A stretch of 64,000 nt of DNA, taken from NCBI GenBank assembly GCA_964023275.1, contig OZ029916.1, positions 11,338,607-11,402,606 on the forward strand, given 5' to 3'. Shown here piece after piece: positions 55,290 through 64,000 of this stretch. Source of the DNA: Norana najaformis. Taxonomy: Eukaryota > Annelida > Clitellata > Crassiclitellata > Hormogastridae. Position 1 is the first letter of the stretch. The number at the start of each line of letters is the position of its first letter. A model generated the notes under the pieces. That model was not told where the DNA came from, made no database searches, and worked only from the letters and a program-made list of their open reading frames with translations. A program made the translations under genes and the position numbers.

Positions 55290-55866
55290 GAAAGTCCTAG
55301 AAGTTTAACGTTGAACCTAAATGTGGAGAAACTTAGCATAGCTAAAACATTCAAATATGAGCACATAGCCCTTGTACTTAAATCTTTGCACTGGCTTCCT
55401 GTTCAGCAAAGGAGCAAATGATTTCTTTCAAATTGGGACTCGTAGCTTAAACTTAAACATTGAACTCTGGCCACCACAATACTTTAAATCGAACCTAATT
55501 CCCCAGATCTGTCATTATTTAACCGGTCATTTGATTGTTTTTCTCTGATGTACCAAACACTAGAAATGTTCTCAGTGGACGAGCTTTTTCGGTTGCTGGA
55601 TCGAACTTATGGAACTCTCTTCTTGCATCTGTTCGTTCTGCTCAGTCTCTTATGTCACTTCGGTCTCAGCTTATATATATATATGCATCAATGACTACCT
55701 TTTTCATTTGGCTTATCCATGACAGGCCTTCCTCTGCTTTAGAGGACTGACTGCCTGGATATTGAGCTGCCGGTCATGACTGCGGCTTGATTTGGTGCAC
55801 CATCGGCTGATGCCATCTGAATTATACACCAGCGCTACAGAAGTTGTTAATTACAATTACAATTAC
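55290..55866 (+). mobile_element. LINE 3' portion (family of 23876-24600)
   Basis: Plus strand: a degraded SLHWLPVQQR near 55382-55412 and VLSGRAFSVAGSNLWNSLLA near 55568-55627, then VRSAQSLMSLRSQL. The 3' UTR words GGACTGACTGCCTGGATATT and TTGGTGCACCATCGGCTGAT match 24476-24540 and (reversed) 37540-37610. Ends in an AATTACAATTAC tail. Confidence 0.7.
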
Positions 55867-56397
55867 TTCATATAACTGGTTATGCGTTTCTTTTTAAAAC
55901 GGTCACTTCATGCAGACGCACAAGAAAAGCCACTGAAACATTTAATTAAATCAATTCTAAAGGACTTCACAGATTAGACGAGCTACAGTATATTATATGA
56001 TAAATCTGGAATAATTTACCGATTTTGTAGAATCATAAATGGAACATTAAATTTCAATTTTCTTAACTGAAACGAACAGTTCTCCAGTCAAGATAAGCGT
56101 TTAAATACAGAGGCTATTGTCTGTCGACCAATCCTTGATCAGACTTCTCGAGATAACTGTATTAGTTCAAATCGGAATCGGACTTTGAAGATCGAAGACT
56201 TCGGCGAAACAGGCGCCGCAACGAACCATCATTCAAGTAGACAATGGCACCTAGTTCAACAGGTGCACAAATTAACGACAAGGCTGTATGCAGACAGATG
56301 TATATATGCCAGTGGCACTGATCCGTTCTCAACAAATAATAATGGAGACAACACAACATTCCCTTCTTATTTTCCATCCTTAGGATTGCATTGTTAT
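55867..56397. other. No gene seen
   Basis: Short frames on both strands, none with motifs. Confidence 0.4.
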
Positions 56398-56445
56398 ATT
56401 TCAACTACAACAACAACAACAACAACAACAATAATAATAATAATT
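56398..56445 (+). repeat. (ACA)n/(ATA)n microsatellite
   Basis: About nine ACA units then five ATA units. Confidence 0.9.
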
Positions 56446-56539
56446 GTGCTAGGTAGCGAGATAGTTTTATGCCGTTTTAAAGGGTGCAAAGGGGCCAGCG
56501 TCTGGTGAAGTATTTGTCCATTTCGTTTGAGCTCGAGAG

Positions 56540-56543
56540 ATAA

Positions 56544-56594
<51 letters not shown>

Positions 56595-56622
56595 TAGTAG
56601 TAGTAGTAGTAATAATAATAAT
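56540..56622 (+). repeat. (TAG)n microsatellite
   Basis: A run of about 24 TAG units with one TGG interruption, ending in TAA units directly next to the RLE-LINE 3' end. Confidence 0.95.
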
Positions 56623-56689
56623 TGGCCATCCCAGAACAATGCAGTCCCTAATTTCTGAAATCCTGAGGGATCATAAATACCTCGGGTAA

Positions 56690-56745
<56 letters not shown>

Positions 56746-56790
56746 TAATAATAATAATAATATCAGCAACAACAATAACAGTAACAACAA
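56623..56790 (+). mobile_element. RLE-type LINE 3' end with (ATA)n tail
   Basis: Plus-strand 3' end of the family seen at 4616 and 37367: GGCCATCCCAGAACAATGCA, CCTGAGGGATCATAAATACC and TCGGGTAAAATAATAATAAT, followed by about 75 bp of ATA repeat and interrupted ACA units. Only about 75 bp of the element remains. Confidence 0.75.
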
Positions 56791-57139
56791 CAAGAACCAT
56801 AATTCTGATTCTGAAGGGTGAGGCCGGAGTGAGGCTGCTTTCGTCTACCACTGTCTTTTCACATTTTCACAATACAATTGCTCAAAGCAGTCGCGTTCTG
56901 AGGTACGTTCGAAAAGCCGGACAACTGCAAAGATTATAGCCATTCCACAGCTGCACTATCCCTACGTTATAAGGGATTCGTGGGATGGCGAGTTACTCCC
57001 TCTGCCCAACTAGCAAAGGTCGTTTCAGATCAGTGTCGAGACAATAATACCAAGAACGACATTCTAGAATGGCCAATCTTTTATATATAAGAAACAGAAA
57101 TATTTAGAAATTATACATATGTATATACTTCTGAAGCGC

Positions 57140-57440
57140 CTTTAGAGATCGTTTGGACTCGTTGGTTCTGCTCTTTCATGGCTCCGCTCATTCCTTTATA
57201 TGGTCGCTCTCAGTCTCTGATCTCTGGCTCAACATGGTCGGCGCAGAGGTTTTGCTGTAGTTGGCCCTACTTCTTGGAATGGTTTGCCTGGCGACCTGCT
57301 ACATGAGCTTCGTTGCTTTCCTCGCCCTCTCCTCCGCAAGCGCTTGAAGACCATTGTGTTCCCAGTAGTTCTGGGTTGTCCAGCCGGGAGCGTCTCTGAA
57401 GAGTTTATCTTGAAGTGGTGCTTTTTAAATTACGATTACG
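57140..57440 (+). mobile_element. LINE 3'-terminal fragment
   Basis: The frame reads RRGFAVVGPTSWNGLPGDLL and LRKRLKTIVFP near 57240-57365, the C-terminal FAV.GP..WN.LP....L and R..LKT..F motif of LINE ORF2. An ATTACGATTACGATA-type tail follows at about 57428-57445. Confidence 0.65.
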
Positions 57441-57445
57441 ATATA

Positions 57446-58325
57446 TTAATTAAAGGAAAGTGCTAAGTCCAGCCTAATTACAGGACCCCGTGTCAATGGC
57501 CGTTCCCTTCCCTCAGGTCCCCTAACAACTCGGCGATGACTGGTAGTTCCGTAGGTGTGGTGGCTGTTCCCGTCGTGAGAAGCGTCCTGAAGGTGGGAAG
57601 CGGCGAAGAACGGTATCTTCCGTCAACAATCGGTTGGTGTCTCGTTGCACCCGCGAGGATGGACGAGTTAACGACGCCCTCTGCCAGCGTCCGAGACAAG
57701 TGTACTTGTAACGACTAACCAACCACTGTGAGTCTTCCCGCGTTGACACCGAAGATCCCGTGCACACAATGAACGCCGGGTGACGCTCGAACCTCTGTCG
57801 CAACGACGAGTGTAGCTCCCGCCTGGAGCTCAAATCGTCCGAACTCAGGCGCCAGTTCCGCTGACTGCCCTCCCCCCGTCGGCTGAAATCCGACCTGCGA
57901 CGACCGACTCTAGCCTCGCAATGCCGTCCTCTTGTGGCTCGAACTGCGATGACGGCATGCATGGAGCGACTGGCCTTTCATTAACGAGTGACAGGCTTCG
58001 GAGACGGATTAGTTGAGGATAATCCAACAGCCCAGCTTAACACCAAACAATTGATAGGGGACTCGACTACCACCTCAAGACCTGATAAGACACCCAGAGG
58101 TTAGCTACCCGCTAGGCAAACAGGTCAGCACAACTGACCTGTTTACAATCTCTAACAAATAGTTTCTGCTCAGTTTGTTGCCGCCCCTCCGTCCTTCGAT
58201 GCTGGCGGGCTCTTCTAAGGTTAAAGCTCAGATCCAAAATAGCTGGTCGCAAGCACAACTTGGGCAAACATCGTTAAGAATCGCGTTGAAGCCTTAGGTC
58301 AGTTCGCTGAATCATCTGGGGTATC
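57446..58325. other. GC-rich segment, no gene assigned
   Basis: 57500-58030 is CpG-rich with overlapping Arg-rich frames on both strands, including one of 146 codons on the minus strand. No domain is recognisable. Composition alone opens many frames here. Confidence 0.35.
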
Positions 58326-58430
58326 TGTAAATGCGGGAATCGTTATCGTAATCCCGAGATTTCTACAGCGCCCAACGAGAGCCACGTCACGGGGATCAGC
58401 TTATTTACAGGCGGGAACTGCATACTGGCG
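58326..58430 (-). mobile_element. LINE 3' tail fragment (family of 33965-34770)
   Basis: On the plus strand: TCGTAATCCCGAGATTTCTA, CAGCGCCCAACGAGAG and GGGATCAGCTTATTTACAGG, the reverse complement of the 3' end at 34690-34760. A minus-strand insertion of about 100 bp, strongly 5'-truncated. Confidence 0.7.
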
Positions 58431-58452
58431 TGGAACCCTGTTAGACGCTTGG

Positions 58453-59001
58453 ATGCCCTCTTGCCTGCTGTCGCTTTCAACATGGAGGATGGCAATATTA
58501 GCGCAGTCTTTCGCATTCTATGTGATTAGAGCCCCCCTCTCAGCCCCGCCCCATCCCGTCCGCCTCGCCAAACGTGAGTCTTCCTTAGCTTTACTTAGGG
58601 AAATGATTGAGTTTATCAATGCCTTGCTTTGCAGTGCTTACCCGCCAGAGGTGAGATCTGGTTTTTGGTGGCAGCCTTATTGCATTTACCAAGAAACCAT
58701 AGGGCCTAAGGCCAATAGCTATTGGATACAAATGGAGAATTTGAATTTTTGGATCCAGCAGTCAAGGAGAGGATGGGTGGCACAGGATTGTCAAAATGGC
58801 TACGCTCGCAAGAGCTTGTCACTAGAGAGTGACAATTAAGCAAACAATTAAGGGTGGTGACATAAGATTTTGACACGTAAAAAATGCAGCTGTAGGAGTC
58901 ATTATCGTTGGTATACCCATTTTAAACTTTGAGAGAATTTGTCCCCTATTTTACAGGGATTGATACACGGCAATATGGAATCTGGAGCTCAATTATCATT
59001 T
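58453..59001. other. Unassigned; one 128-codon frame
   Basis: A plus-strand frame at 58453-58839 has no motif I recognise (fragments such as SGFWWQPYCIYQE). It starts right after a LINE tail and has no visible promoter. Confidence 0.25.
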
Positions 59002-59007
59002 CTTCCT

Positions 59008-59150
59008 TCCTCCTTCCATCCACCCACCCATCCATCCACCTATACTTCTACCCACCCTCCAACCCGCCCGCCCATCCACTCGTCTATCCATCCATTTATC
59101 TACTCATCGACCCTTCAATCCCATCCATACATCCGTTCATCCATTCACCT
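59008..59150 (+). repeat. Degenerate (CATC)n-type repeat
   Basis: A pyrimidine-rich run of CATC, CACC and TATC words without a fixed register. Pro/His/Ser-rich frames across it are artefacts. Confidence 0.85.
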
Positions 59151-59769
59151 GCTGCCAGTGCAGCACTCACCTGATGCTTTGCTTCTGCGCTTGTAGCCGT
59201 CAAGAATTGGCTCCCATTCGATGGGCACCTGTTGGAAAGTGTCATCATCGACATTGTAGTCGCCTTCGTTGTTGTCGGTCGCCGTCCATCGAACTGATGC
59301 AATGGAACGCAAAGGAGAAGGACACTTCTCGAATGGGGGAATGCAGCGGCCGTAAGATACATCAGTCAACGGAGACCTCTTAACAGGCGATGACCGAGAT
59401 CTCCTTCGCAAGAACACAACGTTGACGTTACATGAATATCTCCTGTTGTGAGATTTATATCCAATCAAACTAAATCTATGTTCCAGTCACATCCATTCTA
59501 TATATATATATATACGCCAGTTGTCGGCGGCAGCTGTTTGGCTGTGTGTGAGGCAATAGGCCTACGTTCATTTCGGCAGATAAGTTTCTTGCGAAATTTG
59601 TTTGATAATTCCCTCTTGTTCAGATTCTGCCGTGTCCGAGTCTGTGCTCTAGTGTTATTTGGATTTCTTGCGTGCTAACTGTGTTTGGACGGCGCATATG
59701 TAAAATTGTAAAAAAATCTAGACAATTAGTGTAGCTGTTTTTCAGCACATCAAAAACGTGCTGCCTAAA

Positions 59770-60310
59770 TGGCGTTAAAGTATTTAAGGTTCATAAGAAA
59801 GCAAACGCTGCTCGGATGGCTAGAAAAGCTGCCAGTCGCCGGATATCCCTCGAGTCTCGAGGTCTCTGTAGGACAGGCATTGGTTGTAGAACCTCTTCAT
59901 GATTGACGAACGACGTCACTGAAAGGACTCTTGCGAAATCCAAATATCACTTGCTTATGCGCAATTGTTTTGCCGTTTGTGCTCCATCTTATCTCAGGAA
60001 GTTATATGTCTTGGGCCCATTTATACCTGGCCGCAGGTGACATAGTTATCCCGCCGACCCAAACTTCCACAGTCCAGATCGAAGCTTTGCTCTGGTCAGT
60101 CCACCTTTCTGGAATATATGCCTATGACATGAACTCTGATCTTTCTCTGCCTCTTTTTCTTAAGCGCATGAAAATCGTTCTGTTTGATTGTAGCTGATTG
60201 TGGCGTCAGGTTGGGAGGAGCTCCTCCTCCTCCTCCTCCTCTTCCTCCTCCTCCTCCTCCTCGTCCTCCTTCTCCTCCTCCTCCTCTGAGGAGTTTCTCC
60301 TGAAGCAGCG
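59770..60310 (+). mobile_element. LINE 3'-terminal fragment with (TCC)n
   Basis: Near 60075-60190 the plus strand reads, over two frames, RSFALVSPPFWNI and SLPLFLKRMK, a C-terminal LINE motif (RSF...P.FWN....F.KR.K). The upstream part 59780-60000 is degraded. A TCC array at 60221-60290 follows, then GGATTAGGATTACAATC-like tail sequence. Confidence 0.55.
60221..60290 (+). repeat. (TCC)n microsatellite
   Basis: About 22 TCC units with a few interruptions, located in the 3' UTR of a LINE fragment. Confidence 0.95.
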
Positions 60311-60837
60311 GTGCTACACAGATTCGTGATTAGGATTAGGATTACAATCACTTTTGATCAAACATTGTCCGAAGCACACGAAATTCCCCAGTGTAATAAA
60401 AAAACTGCGAAACGAAAACTAGGTTGCAGTGCAAGTCTGAACATAGAATTATCTAGCAAACTCCGCGTAAGACAAACTGATTTGCCAAAAGCGACACGAT
60501 AGGCATATCAACTGCCAACATAGCCTCTGACATTCGTAGAAATATATAAATTTCTGTATTTAGATATTATATATAAAGCTTTCAAAGTATATGGCAAAAG
60601 CGTTTCCTACGCCGGCCTAAGCTGTTTTCAGTGCATTAAGAACTAAACTTTTCCACTGGTGGACCACGGAGAAACTATGCGACCCACCGGCTGGCTATTA
60701 ACGAATGCCTGTTTCTCACAGACCAGAGGAACATTGAACGTCAGTCGAGGGAGTGCCAGTGGGTGAGCGTTACCGTGGGGTGCGAACGCTTTATTCTGCT
60801 GTAGCTATTTGTCATCCTCAGTGCAGCACCCTGATTA

Positions 60838-61110
60838 AGGAATCGTAATCGTAATTCCGAGATTTCTACAGCACCCAACGAAAGTCACGTGGCGGGGACC
60901 AGCTTATTCACAGGCGCTCAGTCAAAACAAAATCGTTCGGTTCCAGGTCAAGATCCAAAAGTCAGACGGAGAGACAGCGTAGCAGCTATGGGAGGTGGTG
61001 TTTGGGGTTGGAGAGAAGAGAGAGATAAAAGGAAGAAGGGGTGTCAGGATAGGACCTGTGAAAGAGGAATGTCTTCAGTTTTGAGTGAAAGGCCGAAGCA
61101 GAAATTGCAA
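60838..61110 (-). mobile_element. LINE 3' end (family of 33965-34770)
   Basis: Reverse complement of 34340-34760: ATTCCGAGATTTCTACAGCA, CAGCTTATTCACAGG, TCAGTCAAAACAAAATCG, GGTTCCAGGTCAAGATCC and CAGTTTTGAGTGAAAG appear in the reverse order expected for a minus-strand copy. No CTGC array is present here. Confidence 0.75.
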
Positions 61111-61439
61111 GCGGTGGAGCCTTAAGTTGCCAACTGGCAGCTGTAGATGGGACTCCGTTGGTTTGATTTGTTTGCGTGTATTAGAACCAACCAGTAGTGA
61201 CTTTTCCAGTTTTTCAATCACCTTATTGTTCGCATCGATTTTGGAGGTACTTAAAAGGTGTTCTATTAAGTATTCTTGCACATGCAAACACACATTTAGT
61301 AAGTAAGTAAGCAAGGCATTTGTTAACACGCCATGTGTCCATCGGCTGTAGGTACGTTTATGAATAAAATATATACATACATACATACAGCATGCATGCA
61401 TACATCTACCATCACTCAAGAGGCCAGGACTTGTTTGAG

Positions 61440-62460
61440 CAACTATCGACATCTATATACATTGGAAGGTTATTGAAAGAATCGTGACACAGTAGATTCA
61501 CGCTTTTAAGAGCATAGGATCGGATGCCAAAATTCCAGTCTGGCTTCAGAAAGGATCACTCAACAGAAACGGTACAACGGAGGCTGATTTCTTTCATATG
61601 TGATGCCATTGATTCTGGACGCGTCGGACTCCTCGCTTTTTTGGATGTAAGCATGGACCACAACATCCTACCTACACTCCTCAACATGTCGTATTATCAT
61701 CGTCTGTGGCATGCTCCTCTCTGGAGCGTTGCCTTTTCCATAATGTGTAGCCAGCCATCTCTATTCTGTGCTCGTCTCCAGGCCATATGTAACCGGAAGT
61801 TCAGGGGGGAAAGGTCAGCTTCCACTGTTCTTGTCCATCATTGGCGAGGACGTCCGACAGGTCTCTGCTGATCTCTCGGAGGGACATGGGACAATGACTG
61901 TACCAAAAGAGATGAAGAGAAGAATAGCAAAAGCAAGCGGAGCAAAGGCGGGTTTCAAGAACGTCTGAAGGAGAAGGGAGATTACAGTACACACCAAAGT
62001 GAAAATTATCAAAACATGTATATTTTGTGTGTTGCTGTATGCAGGTGAAACTTGGACACTGCACAGAAAAGATAAAGATATATTACTGGCAATTGAGATG
62101 AGATATTACAGATGGATATTATACATCAGATGGCAACAGAAGCTCACAAGCGCTGCGGTGCGAAGACGAGTGGATTGTACAAGAAACATCGTGCAACAAG
62201 TAATGGAGAGGAAACTGAATATCATTGGACAAATCCCCAGAATGGATAACATCAGGATGCAGGATGGCCCAGCAAATTGTGTTTGGAAGGATGGATGGCG
62301 GAGGGATCAGAGGTAGACCGAACAGAGAACGGATGGCGTCAGAGACTGGTGCCTGAGGACCTACACAGGCTGAGTCTGTTGGCACAAGACAGAGGACAGT
62401 GGAGATCTACAATGAACCGCGAGATCAACATCAATGGCCTATGAGCACATGGACCCAAGA
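61440..62460 (+). mobile_element. LINE fragment, RT start plus RTE-like C-terminus
   Basis: 61524-61700 reads FQSGFRKDHSTETVQRRLIS and SGRVGLLAFLDVS, the start of a reverse transcriptase. After a large internal deletion, 62020-62250 reads LLYAGETWTLHRKDKDILLA and VMERKLNIIGQIPRMDN, the C-terminal LYG.E.W and K..L.G...RM motif as at 32765-33250. The active-site region is missing. Confidence 0.65.
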
Positions 62461-64000
62461 AGAAGAAAGAAAATTATACAATAATACATCCTTACTTGCC
62501 GTACTGCAACAGTGTATGGGCTTGTAATTAACCCTGTCGTCTAAATCACCTAGTAATTATATAGAAACGAGCTGATCGTACATTATGGAGACTCTGCTGG
62601 GGGTGGATCTCTTCCAAACTGGTCTTTTATGACCTAGGCATTTTGAAGCTGTACTGAATAACAAAACTGCAAAGTTGTTTGTTCATGTACCGCTATAAGA
62701 ATAATTTGTTACCATCAACGTTTCGTAGTTATTTTAAAACTGTTTCAGCAATTACGGTCATTACGCCAGATTGTAATTTTATAATTGTAATTTGAAATTT
62801 ATAAAGTGCCTCTTAGAGGACAAACTCAATAGAGGCGCTTCCGACCCGAACAAGTAGAATCCCTGTTAAACAGTAGTCTTCAGACGCCTGCGGAACACTG
62901 AGAGGGAGAGAAAGGAGCTCAGGTCGCAATTCAGATGCTGTTTGAGTTATAGTCAAAAATTTGCACGTACTAAAATGAGGACATTTTCTGTTGTTTTGGT
63001 TGGACCAACTATAGCATTGGGATCTCCTTATCTCATCAGCTTACTTATCTAACCACTCTGCACCAGTTTAAGAAGCACATTGCTCAATTTTTTATTCAAA
63101 TGAAAGACTGTTTAAGATCAGTTATTTATTTGCATGTAATTTGTTGAGTAATATCTGTGGCGTTCTCGGTCGGGCTAACTGTTCATGGGGTGGGGGTAAC
63201 TCTAGCCCAGTTCTACGCTCAGAGCCACCCACCTCACTGCCCCTTGCACTCTCACTGTACAATGGTCTTCCCGTATCATCTCTTCGAATAGTGTCTGTTT
63301 TCTCCGAGGAAGGCCTAGGATGGGTCTCTTCCATAAGAGAATCAACACTAACTCTCGGTCTCGGAATCCGACTTTGCCTCTTCCGCGGTCGCCGGATGGG
63401 CAACGTCCTGAGGATGGCCTTTACTCAGAATAGGGTTCTTCCTTTACCGGCAATAGTCGTTCCTTTTCTGCGTGAGGACTTTCTCGTAATCACCATTCTA
63501 CATCTTGTAACTCTTCCGTTGCTGCCAATATTTTCGGACACCAGTCGTTTCCTCGGTTCCGAGAACAGAGAAGTCTTACGACGAGCCTCTGCATCTTTCC
63601 GCCCTAGGTACATAGATATCGGGCGAGACATCTTCCAGTTATCACTATCTGTCTCTCGCTCCATCTCCGGGTACTTCCGAGGACTTCCGAAGCAAGTTTC
63701 CATGTCAAGTCTCTGTATTGGCAATTATCGGCCAACACTGCTTCAGGGTTTGGGATACCCCTATGGTACACTCAAGAGAAGTTCCCCTCTCTAACCTTCT
63801 GTAAAACACACGGACCTTGTACCGACCTACGCACGAGGGGGCCCTTCCCCGCACTTCAGTCAGTCTTCTGATCAGTGGGTGGCGACAAGCATATAGAGGA
63901 GTCGGTATCTTCCCGTGTCGACTCCGGTGTTATCGGGGAACCGACCCGGACTATGTATGATGTACCGGGTATTTTCTTGGTCTGCGTTAGTTTCCGGTCT
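62461..64000. other. No gene assigned
   Basis: 62461-63100 is AT-rich and featureless. 63100-63990 is CpG-richer with a 217-codon plus-strand frame (63141-63794) and two opposed minus-strand frames; the minus frame near 63370-63480 contains HPATAEEAKSDSETE, similar to a phrase at 49470-49590, so coding sense may be minus. No known domain was recognised. Confidence 0.35.

Noticed and set aside
57522-57962. 146-codon Arg-rich minus-strand frame
   Set aside because: CpG-rich sequence opens several overlapping frames on both strands; none shows a domain.
63141-63794. 217-codon plus-strand frame
   Set aside because: Low-information Ser/Leu/Arg composition, opposed frames of similar length on the minus strand, and similarity to 49470 suggests the other strand; not called as a gene.

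Overview
This window looks like nuclear DNA from an invertebrate animal: AT-rich, very low gene density, introns with GT/AG borders, many simple repeats, and dense layers of decayed transposable elements from nearly every eukaryotic class. The best-preserved single-copy gene is an intronless small heat-shock protein with two alpha-crystallin domains (30442-31578, minus). That architecture is known from flatworms (p40/Tsp36-type egg antigens) and, as far as I recall, other lophotrochozoans, so a lophotrochozoan host is a reasonable but unproven inference.

Layout. 1-2000: remnants of a LINE reverse transcriptase and a coiled-coil gag/ORF1-like region. About 2000-16880: a likely split host gene on the minus strand, seen as small exons with good splice borders and a TATA box at 16873-16880. 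Its introns hold a MULE-like DNA transposon with tandem-repeat inverted ends (3614-4348), a LINE with an RLE-like endonuclease (4616-6662) and a CR1/L2-like LINE (6663-8760). 16950-17420: a Ty3/gypsy integrase scrap and another RLE-LINE scrap. 18043-22876: two head-to-head paralogues of a Cys-rich, possibly transposase-derived family, each interrupted by one apparent single-base deletion. 23011-30190: several LINE remnants, one with an inverted 5' part. 30442-31578: the sHSP gene. 31860-34770: three more LINE ends, one with a CTGC expansion. 36262-39860: two SINE-like units and LINE ends. 44584-49060: a nested stack in which a complete P-superfamily-like (THAP) element, with inverted repeats and a 7-bp target duplication, and a plus-strand LINE both interrupt an RLE-LINE. 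51421-54350: a hAT-type transposase remnant with a 187-bp triplication joined to a gag-like ORF. 54889-64000: LINE 3' ends, microsatellites and unassigned sequence.

Few genes here work together in a pathway. The biology is mainly genome dynamics: LINE families that leave recognisable 3' ends and microsatellite tails, nested insertions, and DNA transposons whose ends are intact although their coding parts are reduced. The items most worth pursuing are the THAP/P-like element, the MULE-like element with seven-unit inverted arrays, and the head-to-head paralogue pair, whose plus-strand member is bracketed by a 28-bp perfect direct repeat. No CRISPR array, rRNA gene or bacterial-type operon was seen. 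All names rest on motif recognition by eye; no database search was run.
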